Below, one piece after another: positions 24,291 through 33,482 of a stretch of 64,000 nucleotides of DNA (its first letter is position 1; each line of letters starts with the position of its first letter). The position numbers and the translations under genes were made by a program. Origin of the DNA: an uncultured Clostridia bacterium (GTDB lineage: Bacteria; Bacillota; Clostridia; Oscillospirales; Ruminococcaceae). Below the pieces are notes generated by a model. That model made no database searches. It was not told the origin of the DNA and saw nothing but the letters and a program-made list of their open reading frames with translations. The stretch lies in NCBI GenBank assembly GCA_947625195.1, contig CANQNK010000013.1, forward strand, positions 1 through 64,000, read 5' to 3'.

Positions 24291-26921
24291 ATGCTGGAGA
24301 TTTTAAACAGAGAAGTGAGACCGACTCAGGACTATCCCGGGCTTTCAGAGGAGGAGGCGAAAATCAGACAAAAGGAAGGCAAAAACACTCTTGAGACCAA
24401 AAAGAAAAACTCCGCTTTAAAAATATTTTCAAACCAGTTTCGAGATGTACTGGTTCTGATTTTGCTAGGAGCTACGCTTATATCTATAACCATTGGCGAA
24501 ATTTACGACGCTTTGACAATCATAATAATTATTATGCTAAATGCTGCTCTCGGCTTTATACAGGAGTATCGCACCGAACGAACGCTTGAAGCTCTAAGCA
24601 AAATGACCTCGCCTAAAGCAAAGATCTTCAGAGACGGCGTTCTAAAAACACTTCCCGCAGAGGATATAGTAAAGGGAGACGTTTTTAAAATAGAAGAGGG
24701 AGATAAAATTCCCGCAGACGCGGTGATACTGTCTCAAAACTCCCTTTTCTGTGACGAGTCTGTTCTGACGGGAGAATCCTCATCCGTATTAAAAAGCGAG
24801 TATGAAAACGAACAGGACACAGACAGACTTAATCTTCCGTATATGGTGTATATGGGCTGCGTTGTTACCAGAGGAAATGCCATATGCAAAACCACCGCTA
24901 TTGGCAAAGCCACACAGACCGGACGCTTGAGCAAAATGATAGAAAACATCTCAAACGAAAGAACTCCTCTGCAAAAGCGTTTGGGCGACCTTGGAAAAAA
25001 GCTTGCTGTTATATGCCTTATTGCCTGTATATTGGTTGCAGCCGCAGGAATCATTAGAGGCGAAAATGTTTTTGATATGCTTATGACAGGTCTTACCGTA
25101 GCCATTGCGGCGATACCGGAGGGACTTCCCGCAACGGTAACAATCGCACTGGCGCTTGCAGTACGCAGAATACTAAAAAAGGGCGCTGTGGTAAACAAAC
25201 TTCACTCTGTTGAAACTCTGGGATCTGCAACGGTAATATGTACCGACAAGACAGGAACATTAACACAAAACAAAATGACCGTAACTAAGGTAATTACATA
25301 CAAAAACAGCTTTTCGGTTTCAGGCTCCGGCTACTCTCAGGCAGGCGAGATAACGCTGAACAAATCTCCTGTTAGCCTTGACGGACACAAAGATCTGTCA
25401 GAGCTTATCACCTGTGCCTGCGTTTGCAACAACGCCGCTATCGCCCGCACCGCAGTTTCAAAGGAGCGAAACCGCGCGAAATCCGAAAGAGAGTGGACAG
25501 CAGTAGGCGACAGTGCGGAAGCCGCTTTGCTGATAATGGCTGCAAAGGCGGGAGTGATCCAGCAGGAGCTGGGCTTTGAGAGGACAAACGAAATCCCCTT
25601 TGAGGCAAAGACACGGATGATGACCGTTTTTGCAAGCGACAAAAGCGGACAATACGCCTTCACAAAGGGTTCGGCAGAGGTTGTTATCGCACTTTGTACA
25701 AAGGCTCTTGACGGCGAAAACGAAATAGTTCTTGACAACCGTATGAAAAGAGAGCTTATCAAAAAAGCCGACGCTCTTTCAGCAGAGGGGCTCAGAGTGC
25801 TGGCGTTTTCAAAGGCATTTGGCAAAGACATAGTTTTCCTGGGACTTGTAGGAATGCTTGATAATCTTCATGAAAATATACCCTCCGCCGTTGCTATGTG
25901 CAAACGCGGCGGCATACGGGTTTTGATGCTGACGGGAGATCATCTTTTGACTGCTCGCGCCATTGCAAAAAAAGCCGGAATACTCACATCTTCTGACGGC
26001 GCCGTTACGGGCGAGGAAATAGATAAACTTTCCGACGAGGAGCTTTGTGACATCGTTTTGGAGAAAACCGTTTTTGCACGAGTTACTCCGGAACACAAGC
26101 TGAGAATTGTAAGAGCTCTTAAAAGTCTGGGAGAAAATGTCGCTATGACCGGCGACGGCGTAAACGATGCTCCTGCGGTAAAAGAAGCGACAATAGGGAT
26201 AGCCATGGGCAAAAACGGCACGGACGTTACAAAAGAAGCCGCAGACCTTATTCTTCTTGACGACAACTTTGAAACCATTGTGGACGCAGTTAAGGAGGGC
26301 AGAGGTATTTACTCAAACATACGCAAGTTTGTTAGGTACCTTATCTCCTGCAACGTGGGAGAGATAATCACGATGCTGTTCGGCATACTCATAGGACTTC
26401 CACCGGCACTTCTGCCTACGCAGATACTTCTTGTAAATCTCGTCACGGACGGCCTTCCCGCAATAGCTCTGGGGCTTGAACCTACCGAGGACGACGTTAT
26501 GAAAAGTCCCCCCAAAAACGACAGGAACTTTTTCGCAGGAGGTCTGCTTTCAAAAATCATCTTCAGGGGTATTTTTATCGGTTTGTGCACAATAGGCGCG
26601 TTTGTTTCTGTTTTGAAGATATCCTCAAGTCTTGATACCGCAAGAACCGCCGCTTTGATAACACTGGTGCTTACTCAGCTTATCCACTCGTTTGAGTGCA
26701 AGGCCGAAAAAGGCTCTGTATTAAATTCCCGACTTTTAAACAACCCGTTTCTCATAGCAGCAAATATAATCTCTTTCGCAGCTCTTATCTTCTGTGTAAC
26801 ATATCCTCCGCTTGCGGTTATATTCAGCGCCTGTGCATTAAACGCATCCCAGGTAATTATCTGCATTATCTTTTCGTTTGCTCCGGCGTTCATCTCGACC
26901 GCTGTTGATAAGATAACTTAA
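24291..26921 (+). CDS. P-type Ca2+-transporting ATPase (type IIA-like)
   Basis: A cation pump, most likely exporting Ca2+. The phosphorylation motif is ICTDKTGTLTQNKMTVT. The actuator loop has DESVLTGESSSV (TGES). The hinge is MTGDGVNDAPAVKEATIGIA. Transport helices carry PEGLPATVTIALA (M4), LISCNVGEIITM (M5) and NLVTDGLPAIALGLEP (M6), the ligand pattern of SERCA/PMR1-type calcium pumps. The length of 876 residues and ten membrane helices fit. The start ATG follows GGAGGAATTAAA. It is monocistronic, ending at an intrinsic terminator. Confidence 0.93.
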   Translation: MLEILNREVRPTQDYPGLSEEEAKIRQKEGKNTLETKKKNSALKIFSNQFRDVLVLILLGATLISITIGEIYDALTIIIIIMLNAALGFIQEYRTERTLEALSKMTSPKAKIFRDGVLKTLPAEDIVKGDVFKIEEGDKIPADAVILSQNSLFCDESVLTGESSSVLKSEYENEQDTDRLNLPYMVYMGCVVTRGNAICKTTAIGKATQTGRLSKMIENISNERTPLQKRLGDLGKKLAVICLIACILVAAAGIIRGENVFDMLMTGLTVAIAAIPEGLPATVTIALALAVRRILKKGAVVNKLHSVETLGSATVICTDKTGTLTQNKMTVTKVITYKNSFSVSGSGYSQAGEITLNKSPVSLDGHKDLSELITCACVCNNAAIARTAVSKERNRAKSEREWTAVGDSAEAALLIMAAKAGVIQQELGFERTNEIPFEAKTRMMTVFASDKSGQYAFTKGSAEVVIALCTKALDGENEIVLDNRMKRELIKKADALSAEGLRVLAFSKAFGKDIVFLGLVGMLDNLHENIPSAVAMCKRGGIRVLMLTGDHLLTARAIAKKAGILTSSDGAVTGEEIDKLSDEELCDIVLEKTVFARVTPEHKLRIVRALKSLGENVAMTGDGVNDAPAVKEATIGIAMGKNGTDVTKEAADLILLDDNFETIVDAVKEGRGIYSNIRKFVRYLISCNVGEIITMLFGILIGLPPALLPTQILLVNLVTDGLPAIALGLEPTEDDVMKSPPKNDRNFFAGGLLSKIIFRGIFIGLCTIGAFVSVLKISSSLDTARTAALITLVLTQLIHSFECKAEKGSVLNSRLLNNPFLIAANIISFAALIFCVTYPPLAVIFSACALNASQVIICIIFSFAPAFISTAVDKIT

Positions 26922-26926
26922 GTATG

Positions 26927-26962
26927 AAAAAACCATCTGCATATAAAATGCGGATGGTTTTT
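26927..26962. terminator. Bidirectional terminator
   Basis: AAAAACCATCTGCAT pairs with ATGCGGATGGTTTTT through one wobble, with T-runs on both strands. It lies between the P-ATPase and the convergent GGDEF/EAL gene. Confidence 0.9.
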
Positions 26963-27005
26963 CATTCCCCCATAGCCTGTGTCAGCTAAAAGACTAGCAT
27001 TAAAA

Positions 27006-29042
27006 CTACTTATACATATACTTTTTGTTGAAGTCCGCTATCGGAATAGCTTTATCAAACAGCCAGCCCTGAGCCATATCAAAGCCGCAGGACTTAAAAA
27101 ACTCCGCCTGCTCAATATTCTCAACGCCCTCAAACAAAACGTCCTTTCCGGTGGTTTCAATAAGCTTACAGAGCTGCTTTACATACTCCTTATCCTTATG
27201 AGATCTTAGCACCTGATCGACAAATGTTTTATCAACCTTTACTATGTCAATGGGAGCATCTCTTAAAAAGCTCAGAGATGAGTATCCCGTTCCGAAGTCA
27301 TCCATATCAATTCTGAATCCAAAATCGGCAAACGCTTTCATATTGTTTATTACCGTTTCGGGATCCTTTGCTATAATGCTTTCGGTTATCTCAATTTCAA
27401 CGTACTTGGGATCGACTTCGTACTCGGTAGTCATTTCCTCTACCCTGGTCACAAAGTTTTTGTAGTTATTGTGCACTCTTGAAAAGTTTACCGATATGGG
27501 CAACGGCTCTATTCCGTCGTTCTGCCACTGCTTTATAAGAGCCAGTACCTGTCTGAATATCTCAAAGTCAAGGTCTATTATATACCCCGCCTTTTCAAGC
27601 ATAGGCACGAAAAGGTACGGCTGCTTGTAGCTGCCGTCTGCGTTTCTCCAGCGTGCAAGCGCTTCCGCCCCGATTATTTCCATTCTTCTAAACGAAAACT
27701 TCGGCTGCAAAAACGCCTCAATCTCTCCGTCCTCGATAGCCTGATGTATTTTAGTCCGTACCTCCTGCTCGGCAAGGCGCTGAGCCTTTATCTTATCATC
27801 AAACACGCAGAGCCACTGCTGACGGTTCCCCTTAATGCTTCTTCTTGCGATATTGGCGTTGTCAATCGCCACACGAACGCTTGTGTCCTCCGGCTCAAAG
27901 AAGTATATTCCCGCCGTCAGATTTATGTCATTTATCGGGTATTTTCTGGTGTGCAGAATTGAGAACAGTCGGCCTAGCTTATTCACCTTTTGTACTACCG
28001 AATCCTCGCTTGAGCTTTCAATTGCCGCTACGAAAAAGTCAGAATGAATCCTGGACGCAGCTACAACGCTTTCGTTGTTCTTTATAAGCCTTGCTGTATC
28101 GCGTAAAATCTGGTTTCCGGCCGCAAAGCCGAAGTTTTCATTTATATACGCAAAGTTGTTTATGTCAAAATATATCACTGCAAGCACACGGCTTTTGTCT
28201 CTTATTCCCAGATATGCCGTGACCGCAGACTTAAATCTGTTGAAATTTATAAGTCCCGTCAAATTGTCGATAGACGCCGCCCTGTTTACTGTTATGCGGT
28301 CGTCTGCCTCAAAGCCTGTGCCAAGCTTTGAAATTTTGCCCACAACACTTCTTGTTTCTCCGACGTTTTTTGAAACGGCGTAAAACTCTGCATGGTACAT
28401 ATTGTATTCTTTTTGATCAAAGCTTGCTCTGAAATCCAAGGTATCAGACGAAACCTCTGCATCAGTGCAGAAGTGCTTCATAACCTCAAAGAAATGCTTT
28501 CTATAATCCTCGAGTATATAAAGCTTTTTAAACGAACCGACACGCTCCTCCGACATATATTTTTCAGAACAGAAAATAAACCCGTCGTTGTCAAAATCAG
28601 TTGAATCAAATTTAAAAAACGTAATGGCGTCTGACAAATATTGCCCGTCTTCCTTTTCAGGCGGCGCTGCTTCACCGTCATAGAAATCAGAAACATCTAT
28701 TATCGTGGTCATCGCCACGTTCTTATCCTCCGATAAAAGCTTGGTAATGCCGATTGCAGCGACATTTCTGCCGTCCGGCCGTCTCAGGCGGTGAAGATAA
28801 CATATTCCGCCTGACGTACTGTTTTCTCTCATACGTTTTTTGTAAATGTCTTTAAGATCATATCTCTCTGAGTTGTCCAGAATGTCTTTTAAATACAGAT
28901 TGTCAGTGTCGGTCTTTTCCGGATCGATCCCTGAAATGGTCAGAAAGTCGTCATTGAATTTAATAACTTTGCCCGTTTTTACATCAACATATATTTCGGC
29001 GCACGGAATTCCGAACATTATTTTATGATTTGCATTTGGCAT
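27006..29042 (-). CDS. PAS / degenerate GGDEF / EAL cyclic-di-GMP phosphodiesterase
   Basis: Predicted to hydrolyse c-di-GMP. The N-terminal 110 residues look like a PAS sensor (CAEIYVDVKTGKVIKFNDDF), with a second PAS-like region to about 240. The GGDEF domain (265-420) keeps NNFAYINENFGFAAGN, but its active-site loop is ASRIHSDFFVAA, so cyclase activity is probably lost. The EAL domain (430-670) keeps its residues: GAEALARW, ISVNFSR, VEIEITES, DMDDFGTGYSS, IVKVDK and EGVENIEQA. It is cytoplasmic with no membrane segment. ATG 29042 follows GGGAGGGAAGTC. A promoter lies at 29118-29146. Confidence 0.9.
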   Translation of the reverse strand: MPNANHKIMFGIPCAEIYVDVKTGKVIKFNDDFLTISGIDPEKTDTDNLYLKDILDNSERYDLKDIYKKRMRENSTSGGICYLHRLRRPDGRNVAAIGITKLLSEDKNVAMTTIIDVSDFYDGEAAPPEKEDGQYLSDAITFFKFDSTDFDNDGFIFCSEKYMSEERVGSFKKLYILEDYRKHFFEVMKHFCTDAEVSSDTLDFRASFDQKEYNMYHAEFYAVSKNVGETRSVVGKISKLGTGFEADDRITVNRAASIDNLTGLINFNRFKSAVTAYLGIRDKSRVLAVIYFDINNFAYINENFGFAAGNQILRDTARLIKNNESVVAASRIHSDFFVAAIESSSEDSVVQKVNKLGRLFSILHTRKYPINDINLTAGIYFFEPEDTSVRVAIDNANIARRSIKGNRQQWLCVFDDKIKAQRLAEQEVRTKIHQAIEDGEIEAFLQPKFSFRRMEIIGAEALARWRNADGSYKQPYLFVPMLEKAGYIIDLDFEIFRQVLALIKQWQNDGIEPLPISVNFSRVHNNYKNFVTRVEEMTTEYEVDPKYVEIEITESIIAKDPETVINNMKAFADFGFRIDMDDFGTGYSSLSFLRDAPIDIVKVDKTFVDQVLRSHKDKEYVKQLCKLIETTGKDVLFEGVENIEQAEFFKSCGFDMAQGWLFDKAIPIADFNKKYMYK

Positions 29043-29418
29043 ACGACTTCCCTCCCCTCTGAAAAACTGCAAAATTTCAGCACTTATCTGTCAGTGGCTA
29101 AAATTACCCTTATACTGATTTTACCACAATTTTTCAAAATAGTCAACAAAAACATATCGCGTAATCTTGAACTTTTTGTTAATTACATCAAAACTGTATA
29201 TTGTATTTACAGAATAATTATCGCGAAATTTGACCCATATATTGTTATTTCGACATCGGCTATGCTCATTTTGCCATAAGTTCAGAATAATATTTGGAAT
29301 TTACTGACTGTTTTATCCTCACAGTTGCCGACTATTTATTTTGGATTTTTATTACTGTCAGCTCTTCGTTTTTGCCAAAGCGTTTATATGCAGGTATAAC
29401 ACAACAATTTATCCGATA
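29043..29418. other. Intergenic region between prepilin peptidase and EAL gene
   Basis: 376 AT-rich bases. The part near the EAL gene holds its promoter (29118-29146). I see no supportable gene; a 116-codon open frame overlapping the prepilin-peptidase 3' end is its shadow. No repeat or structured RNA was recognised. Confidence 0.5.
29118..29146 (-). promoter_or_regulatory. Promoter of the EAL gene
   Basis: On the minus strand TTGACT (29141-29146), 17-nt spacer, TAAAAT (29118-29123), 76 nt upstream of the ATG at 29042. Confidence 0.7.
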
Positions 29419-30219
29419 TCATTGAAGTCCGCTTATTTTAAGATAAAGGTCTGCAAGATAGTCGCCGAAAAAGATAGCTGCGGCGATTCCAAGCGACAGC
29501 CACGGCCCAAATGCAAAAGCACTGTTTCCGGACTTATATTTTGTAATAAGCCCCGCCGCAGAGCCTGTGATAAGTCCGATAAACGCGGCGATAATAACCG
29601 CCTTTACGCCCAAGAATGCGCCGCCTGCAAACATCAGCGCAACATCTCCAAAACCGAGTGCTTTTCCCCTGGATACAAGGAAAATCAGTAAAAATGGAAC
29701 GCTTATAACAAGCGCTCCGATAAGCGCGCTTTGCCACGTATACACATTGACGGGTGTAATAACACTTGTAAGTGCAAGCACAAGCTTTGCCGCCGCCATT
29801 AAGATTATCACAAAAACGACCGGCATATTTATAAGCTGTGTGTCAAGATCCATAAAGAACACTATTATCAGGCACGAAAGCACAACGCACACCATCGCCG
29901 ATTCCAAAGTCACCTCTGTCAATCCGAACCAATAAAATGTAAACACATATAAAAGCGCGTTCAACAGCTCGACCACCATATACCTCGGCGAGATTTTTGC
30001 TCCGCAGCTGCGGCATCTTCCCCTTAAAATTATGTAACTTACGATAGGTATAAGATCGTATTTTTTTATCTTCGCCTTACAGCTCATACAATGAGAACCG
30101 CCCGCAGCTATTGACTCTCCGGTAGGAAGCCTTAATATGCAAACATTTAAAAAGCTTCCGATAATCGCTCCGAAAATAAAAATTATCGCATAGATCAAAA
30201 AGTATGACAGGTAAATCAT
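29419..30219 (-). CDS. Prepilin peptidase (type IV leader peptidase, A24)
   Basis: An aspartic membrane protease that cleaves and N-methylates type IV prepilins or pseudopilins. The N-terminal domain has GAIIGSFLNVCILRLP and two CxxC zinc pairs (CMSCKAKIKKYDLIP and CRSCGAKISPRY). The catalytic Asps lie in FFMDLDTQLINM and GFGDVALMFAGG. About seven membrane helices and 266 residues fit the PilD/ComC family. No pilus genes are adjacent, so its substrates (competence or type IV pili) must be encoded elsewhere. The start ATG follows AAGGAGGAGTACA. Confidence 0.93.
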   Translation of the reverse strand: MIYLSYFLIYAIIFIFGAIIGSFLNVCILRLPTGESIAAGGSHCMSCKAKIKKYDLIPIVSYIILRGRCRSCGAKISPRYMVVELLNALLYVFTFYWFGLTEVTLESAMVCVVLSCLIIVFFMDLDTQLINMPVVFVIILMAAAKLVLALTSVITPVNVYTWQSALIGALVISVPFLLIFLVSRGKALGFGDVALMFAGGAFLGVKAVIIAAFIGLITGSAAGLITKYKSGNSAFAFGPWLSLGIAAAIFFGDYLADLYLKISGLQ

Positions 30220-30249
30220 TGTACTCCTCCTTAAAGTAATTTTTATTTT

Positions 30250-30278
30250 ATTGTATTATATTATCGAATAGAAGTCAA
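30250..30278 (-). promoter_or_regulatory. Promoter of the prepilin peptidase gene
   Basis: On the minus strand TTGACT (30273-30278), 17-nt spacer, TACAAT (30250-30255). It is divergent from the PduL promoter 11 nt away. Confidence 0.7.
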
Positions 30279-30288
30279 CAAACTGCTA

Positions 30289-30317
30289 TTGACTTCTCAC
30301 CGATATAGTAGTAAAAT
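30289..30317 (+). promoter_or_regulatory. Promoter of the PduL gene
   Basis: TTGACT (30289-30294), 17-nt spacer, TAAAAT (30312-30317), 35 nt before ATG 30352. Confidence 0.7.
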
Positions 30318-30351
30318 TATACTGTAAATTAAAACTAAGGAGAGGTAAATT

Positions 30352-30948
30352 ATGGCTAAAAATTTTATAGTTGAAACTTCTGCAAGGCATATTCACGTTA
30401 CTCAAGAGCACCTTGAAATACTTTTCGGAAAGGGCGCAACGCTCACAAAGAAAAAGGATCTTTCTCAGCCGGGACAGTTTGCTTGTGAAGAGAGAGTCAC
30501 CATTGTCGGCCCTAAAAAGGAGCTTAAGGGCGTTTCTATCTTAGGACCTGTAAGGCCTGCCACACAGGTCGAGCTTTCTGCAACCGACGCGAGAAGCATC
30601 GGGGTTGATGCTCCTATACGTGAGTCGGGCGACATCAAGGGAAGCGGCGCCTGCAAGGTTATAGGCCCTGAGGGCGAGATAGAGATTTCAGAGGGTGTTA
30701 TCGTTGCAAAAAGACATATTCACCTTACGCCTGCCGATGCCGAGGAACTGGGCGTAAAGGATAAGGACATAGTTTGCGTTAAAATCAAAAGTCCGGAGAG
30801 AAAAGCTATATTGGGAGATGTCGTTTGCAGAGTATCTGACAAGTTTTCAAAGGCTATGCACATAGACACTGACGAGTCAAACGCTGTCGGCGCTTCAAGA
30901 GATCAGATGGGAGAGATCGTTGACGTTTGTCCGATGAAATGCGATTAG
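30352..30948 (+). CDS. pduL: Phosphate acyltransferase PduL-type (phosphotransacylase)
   Basis: Interconverts acyl-CoA and acyl-phosphate (propanoyl or acetyl). Both halves of the duplicated barrel carry the metal His motifs: SARHIHVTQEHLE at residues 10-22 and AKRHIHLTPADAEELG at about 123-138. SKAMHIDTDESNA near the C-terminus adds another His. At 198 residues it is close to family size, and it lacks the N-terminal encapsulation peptide of microcompartment versions. No shell proteins are nearby. It is therefore probably the general fermentation phosphotransacetylase replacing Pta; an acetate kinase would be expected elsewhere. The start ATG follows GGAGAGGTAAATT. Confidence 0.92.
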   Translation: MAKNFIVETSARHIHVTQEHLEILFGKGATLTKKKDLSQPGQFACEERVTIVGPKKELKGVSILGPVRPATQVELSATDARSIGVDAPIRESGDIKGSGACKVIGPEGEIEISEGVIVAKRHIHLTPADAEELGVKDKDIVCVKIKSPERKAILGDVVCRVSDKFSKAMHIDTDESNAVGASRDQMGEIVDVCPMKCD

Positions 30949-30971
30949 TCCGAACACGTACTTACATAAAA

Positions 30972-31012
30972 CAAAAAGCTGTACATTCGACCATTGAATG
31001 TACAGCTTTTTA
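30972..31012. terminator. Bidirectional terminator
   Basis: AAAAAGCTGTACATTC (30973-30988) pairs perfectly with GAATGTACAGCTTTTT (30996-31011). T-runs flank both sides. It lies between pduL and the convergent XRE gene, just overlapping the XRE stop. Confidence 0.9.
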
Positions 31013-31237
31013 TTTTTGATTTTTCTTTTCTATCTCTTTTATAACCTCACTTGGCGATATATTCATAGCGTTGCAAAGTTTGAAAAATGTTTCAAGCGTA
31101 GGTTTCCTTTCTCCGCGCTCAATCATACTTAAATGAGTTCTTCCTATAGCGGCAAGCCCACTTACTATTTCTTGAGATAAGCCCTTTGATTTTCTGAAAT
31201 CCGAAATAATCTTCCCAACCAATTTAGAATCAAGCAC
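31010..31237 (-). CDS. XRE-family helix-turn-helix regulator, 75 aa
   Basis: A minimal Cro/C1-type DNA-binding protein. The helix-turn-helix is GLSQEIVSGLAAIGRTHLSM followed by IERGERKPTLETFFKLCNAM; there is no separate sensor domain. The start is GTG 31237 with a GGCGGTGAGA site upstream. It is divergent from a membrane protein gene whose promoter is framed by two ATGTATACAT palindromes, which are its likely operators. Together they look like a small two-gene regulatory module acquired as a unit. Confidence 0.88.
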   Translation of the reverse strand: MLDSKLVGKIISDFRKSKGLSQEIVSGLAAIGRTHLSMIERGERKPTLETFFKLCNAMNISPSEVIKEIEKKNQK

Positions 31238-31291
31238 TCTCTCACCGCCCTCTATAAGATAGGTATATTATATAACACTTAAAAGAAAATT

Positions 31292-31321
31292 ATGTATACA
31301 TATGTTGACATATGTATACAT
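31292..31321. promoter_or_regulatory. Paired palindromic operators ATGTATACAT
   Basis: Two identical 10-bp palindromes ATGTATACAT lie at 31292-31301 and 31312-31321, 20 bp apart (two helical turns), bracketing the -35 of the divergent gene. I infer binding by the adjacent XRE protein. Confidence 0.65.
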
Positions 31322-31333
31322 TTGTGCTATAAT
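31305..31333 (+). promoter_or_regulatory. Consensus promoter of the SHOCT/zinc-ribbon membrane gene
   Basis: TTGACA (31305-31310), 17-nt spacer, TATAAT (31328-31333): a perfect sigma-A promoter. The second operator half lies within its spacer. Confidence 0.85.
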
Positions 31334-31401
31334 GCAATATATCCTCTAAAGAATGATAAATAGAAAAAAAGTATAAAATCATTAAATAAGGAGTGTTTAT
31401 A

Positions 31402-32229
31402 GTGAATTTGAATTATTATAAATTATATAATAATGAGAATCCTGATGATTTACTTACCGCAATTAGAGAAAACCAAAGAGAAACATTACGTCAAGGTATA
31501 TTTTTTTTAATAATAATCACTATAGTTTTAATAGTGTTTTGGTATAAAAAACTAAAAAAATACCAAAATCGATACTACTATACCCATGAAGATAACAAAA
31601 AACCTAAAATGGTTTATTCTTCTGCTGTGTTATTATTACTTTCCGGCGTATCTCTATGGTCATATATGATATACGCAAGCGATGATAATCACTCTTTTTA
31701 CTTAACACTTGCTATTGTAATATTAAATATTGCGTCTTTATTCACTGCGTTGGCGAGAAACAAAACAACACCAATTATCATAAATACGTTAAGTGCTATA
31801 TTTGCTATATCGCTTATTGCTTCTAGCGAAGAATTTCCAGTTGGAGTTTTCTTTTTTGTATTATTTACTATTGCTGCAACTATAGTAATATACTTATCTG
31901 ATAAAGATTTTTCCTTTATCAATAATTTTCAAGGATCATCAAACAACTCACGAAAAGACAATATACATGATTTAGATATATTAAAGAAATACAAAGAGTT
32001 ACTAGATATTGGTGCAATTTCAGAGGATGAGTATAATGAAAGAAAAGAAGAATTATTAAGTAACTCAAAAAAACAAGTTTTTCAACAAGCGAAAGATAAC
32101 AAATCATATTTTAATGATATTAAAATTACGAATGACTCCTCAAATAAGTGGATTTGTACTAAATGCGGAACAACAAATCTATCAAATCAAAAATTTTGTA
32201 AAGATTGCGGAGAATATAAGCCTAACTAA
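31402..32229 (+). CDS. Four-helix membrane protein with SHOCT and zinc-ribbon domains
   Basis: Not recognised as a named family. Membrane segments lie at about 30-48 (GIFFLIIITIVLIVFWYKKL) and three more between 73 and 165. The cytosolic C-terminal part has a SHOCT-like segment (LDILKKYKELLDIGAISEDE, then YNERKEELL) and a zinc ribbon, CTKCGTTNLSNQKFCKDCGE, at the very end. SHOCT motifs often serve oligomerisation. The start GTG 31402 has AAGGAG 8 nt upstream. The gene is clearly more AT-rich than its neighbours (many AAT/TTA/ATA codons), suggesting recent transfer. A perfect promoter with flanking palindromes implies tight repression by the divergent XRE protein. Confidence 0.85.
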   Translation: MNLNYYKLYNNENPDDLLTAIRENQRETLRQGIFFLIIITIVLIVFWYKKLKKYQNRYYYTHEDNKKPKMVYSSAVLLLLSGVSLWSYMIYASDDNHSFYLTLAIVILNIASLFTALARNKTTPIIINTLSAIFAISLIASSEEFPVGVFFFVLFTIAATIVIYLSDKDFSFINNFQGSSNNSRKDNIHDLDILKKYKELLDIGAISEDEYNERKEELLSNSKKQVFQQAKDNKSYFNDIKITNDSSNKWICTKCGTTNLSNQKFCKDCGEYKPN

Positions 32230-32246
32230 AGATAAAATATAAAACA

Positions 32247-32286
32247 AAAACAGCGAACAGCCCGTTAAAAGCTGTTCGCTGTTTTA
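32247..32286. terminator. Bidirectional terminator (dnaJ / membrane protein gene)
   Basis: AAAACAGCGAACAGC (32247-32261) and GCTGTTCGCTGTTTT (32271-32285) form a perfect 15-bp stem. It serves both convergent genes. Confidence 0.9.
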
Positions 32287-32293
32287 CTGTGTG

Positions 32294-33442
32294 TTATTTA
32301 AACATATCCTTGAGCTTTGAGAAAAACGTCTCCCTGTTCTGATAATTTTTGTCGCTTAATGCCTTGTCAAACTCTCTTAATCTGTTTTCCTGTTCCTTAG
32401 TTAAGTTTTTGGGGATCTCAACTATAACTCTTACATAGTGGTCTCCGAAATCCGTGCGATTGAGTTTTTTGATGCCCTTACCCTTAAGTCTGAAAACCGT
32501 ATGAGTCTGAGTCCCCGCAGGAAGAGTGTATTTTACCTTTCCGTCTATTGTGGGAACTGTTATCTCCGCTCCGAGAGTGGCCTGTGCATAGGTTATCGGA
32601 ACTTCAGTCCATATGTCATAGCCGTCGCGCTCGAACATCTTGTCGGTCTTTACGTAAACGGTTACGTTTAAGTCTCCGTTGGCTCCGCCGTTTACTCCGC
32701 AGTCACCCGCTCCGGCAACTCGTAAAGTCTGTCCGTTGTTTATTCCGGCGGGTATGTCTATCTCTCTTGTAACCGCTTTTCTAACGCTGCCCCTTCCCGA
32801 ACAGGCAGGACAAGGTTTTTCGATAATTTTACCCTTTCCGCCGCAGCGTGAGCAGACCTGCTCGCTTGTAATTGCTCCGAACGGCGTTCTCTGCTGAACC
32901 TGTATTCTGCCCGTTCCGTGACATTCGGTACAGGTCTTTACAGACGAGCCCTTTTCACTTCCCGAACCGCCGCATTCGGGACACTTTTCCAAACGGTTTA
33001 TTCTTATGCTTATCCTTTTGCCCTTGCAGGCCTCCATAAACTCTATGGTTACGCTTGCGGAAATATCCTGACCTCTCCTTGGGGCATTAGGGTTAGCTCT
33101 TCTTGAGGAACCCCCGAAGCCGCCGAAAAAGCCTTCAAATATATCGCTTATATCCGAAAATCCTCCGAAGCCTCCAAATCCGCCTGCTCCTGCGCCCGCA
33201 CCGAAGTTGGGATCAACGCCTGCGTGGCCGAACTGGTCGTACCTTGACTTTTTATCCGGATCGGAAAGCACCTCGTAAGCCTCGTTCACCTCTTTAAACT
33301 TTTCTTCGCAGTCCTTGTCCCCGGGGTGAAGATCGGGGTGATACTGCTTGGCAAGCTTTCTAAACGCTTTTTTTATCTCGTCCTCGCTAGCGCCCTTGGT
33401 AACCCCCAAGACCTCATAATAATCTCGTTTTTGTTGTGCCAT
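32294..33442 (-). CDS. dnaJ: Chaperone DnaJ (Hsp40)
   Basis: Co-chaperone that delivers unfolded proteins to DnaK and stimulates its ATPase. The J domain includes [10 protein letters not shown] (HPD motif). A Gly/Phe-rich region follows at about 75-115. Four zinc repeats are intact ([32 protein letters not shown]). C-terminal substrate domains follow. 382 residues is full length. It is the last gene of the hrcA-grpE-dnaK-dnaJ operon, separated from dnaK by 88 nt that contain a strong hairpin. Confidence 0.97.
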   Translation of the reverse strand: MAQQKRDYYEVLGVTKGASEDEIKKAFRKLAKQYHPDLHPGDKDCEEKFKEVNEAYEVLSDPDKKSRYDQFGHAGVDPNFGAGAGAGGFGGFGGFSDISDIFEGFFGGFGGSSRRANPNAPRRGQDISASVTIEFMEACKGKRISIRINRLEKCPECGGSGSEKGSSVKTCTECHGTGRIQVQQRTPFGAITSEQVCSRCGGKGKIIEKPCPACSGRGSVRKAVTREIDIPAGINNGQTLRVAGAGDCGVNGGANGDLNVTVYVKTDKMFERDGYDIWTEVPITYAQATLGAEITVPTIDGKVKYTLPAGTQTHTVFRLKGKGIKKLNRTDFGDHYVRVIVEIPKNLTKEQENRLREFDKALSDKNYQNRETFFSKLKDMFK

Positions 33443-33482
33443 ATGTTTTCTCCATTACGATAAAAAAATCCTGTAAACCGCC

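Noticed and set aside
28075..28383. Antisense frames within the EAL gene
   Set aside because: They follow the codon bias of the real gene on the other strand and have no start signals.
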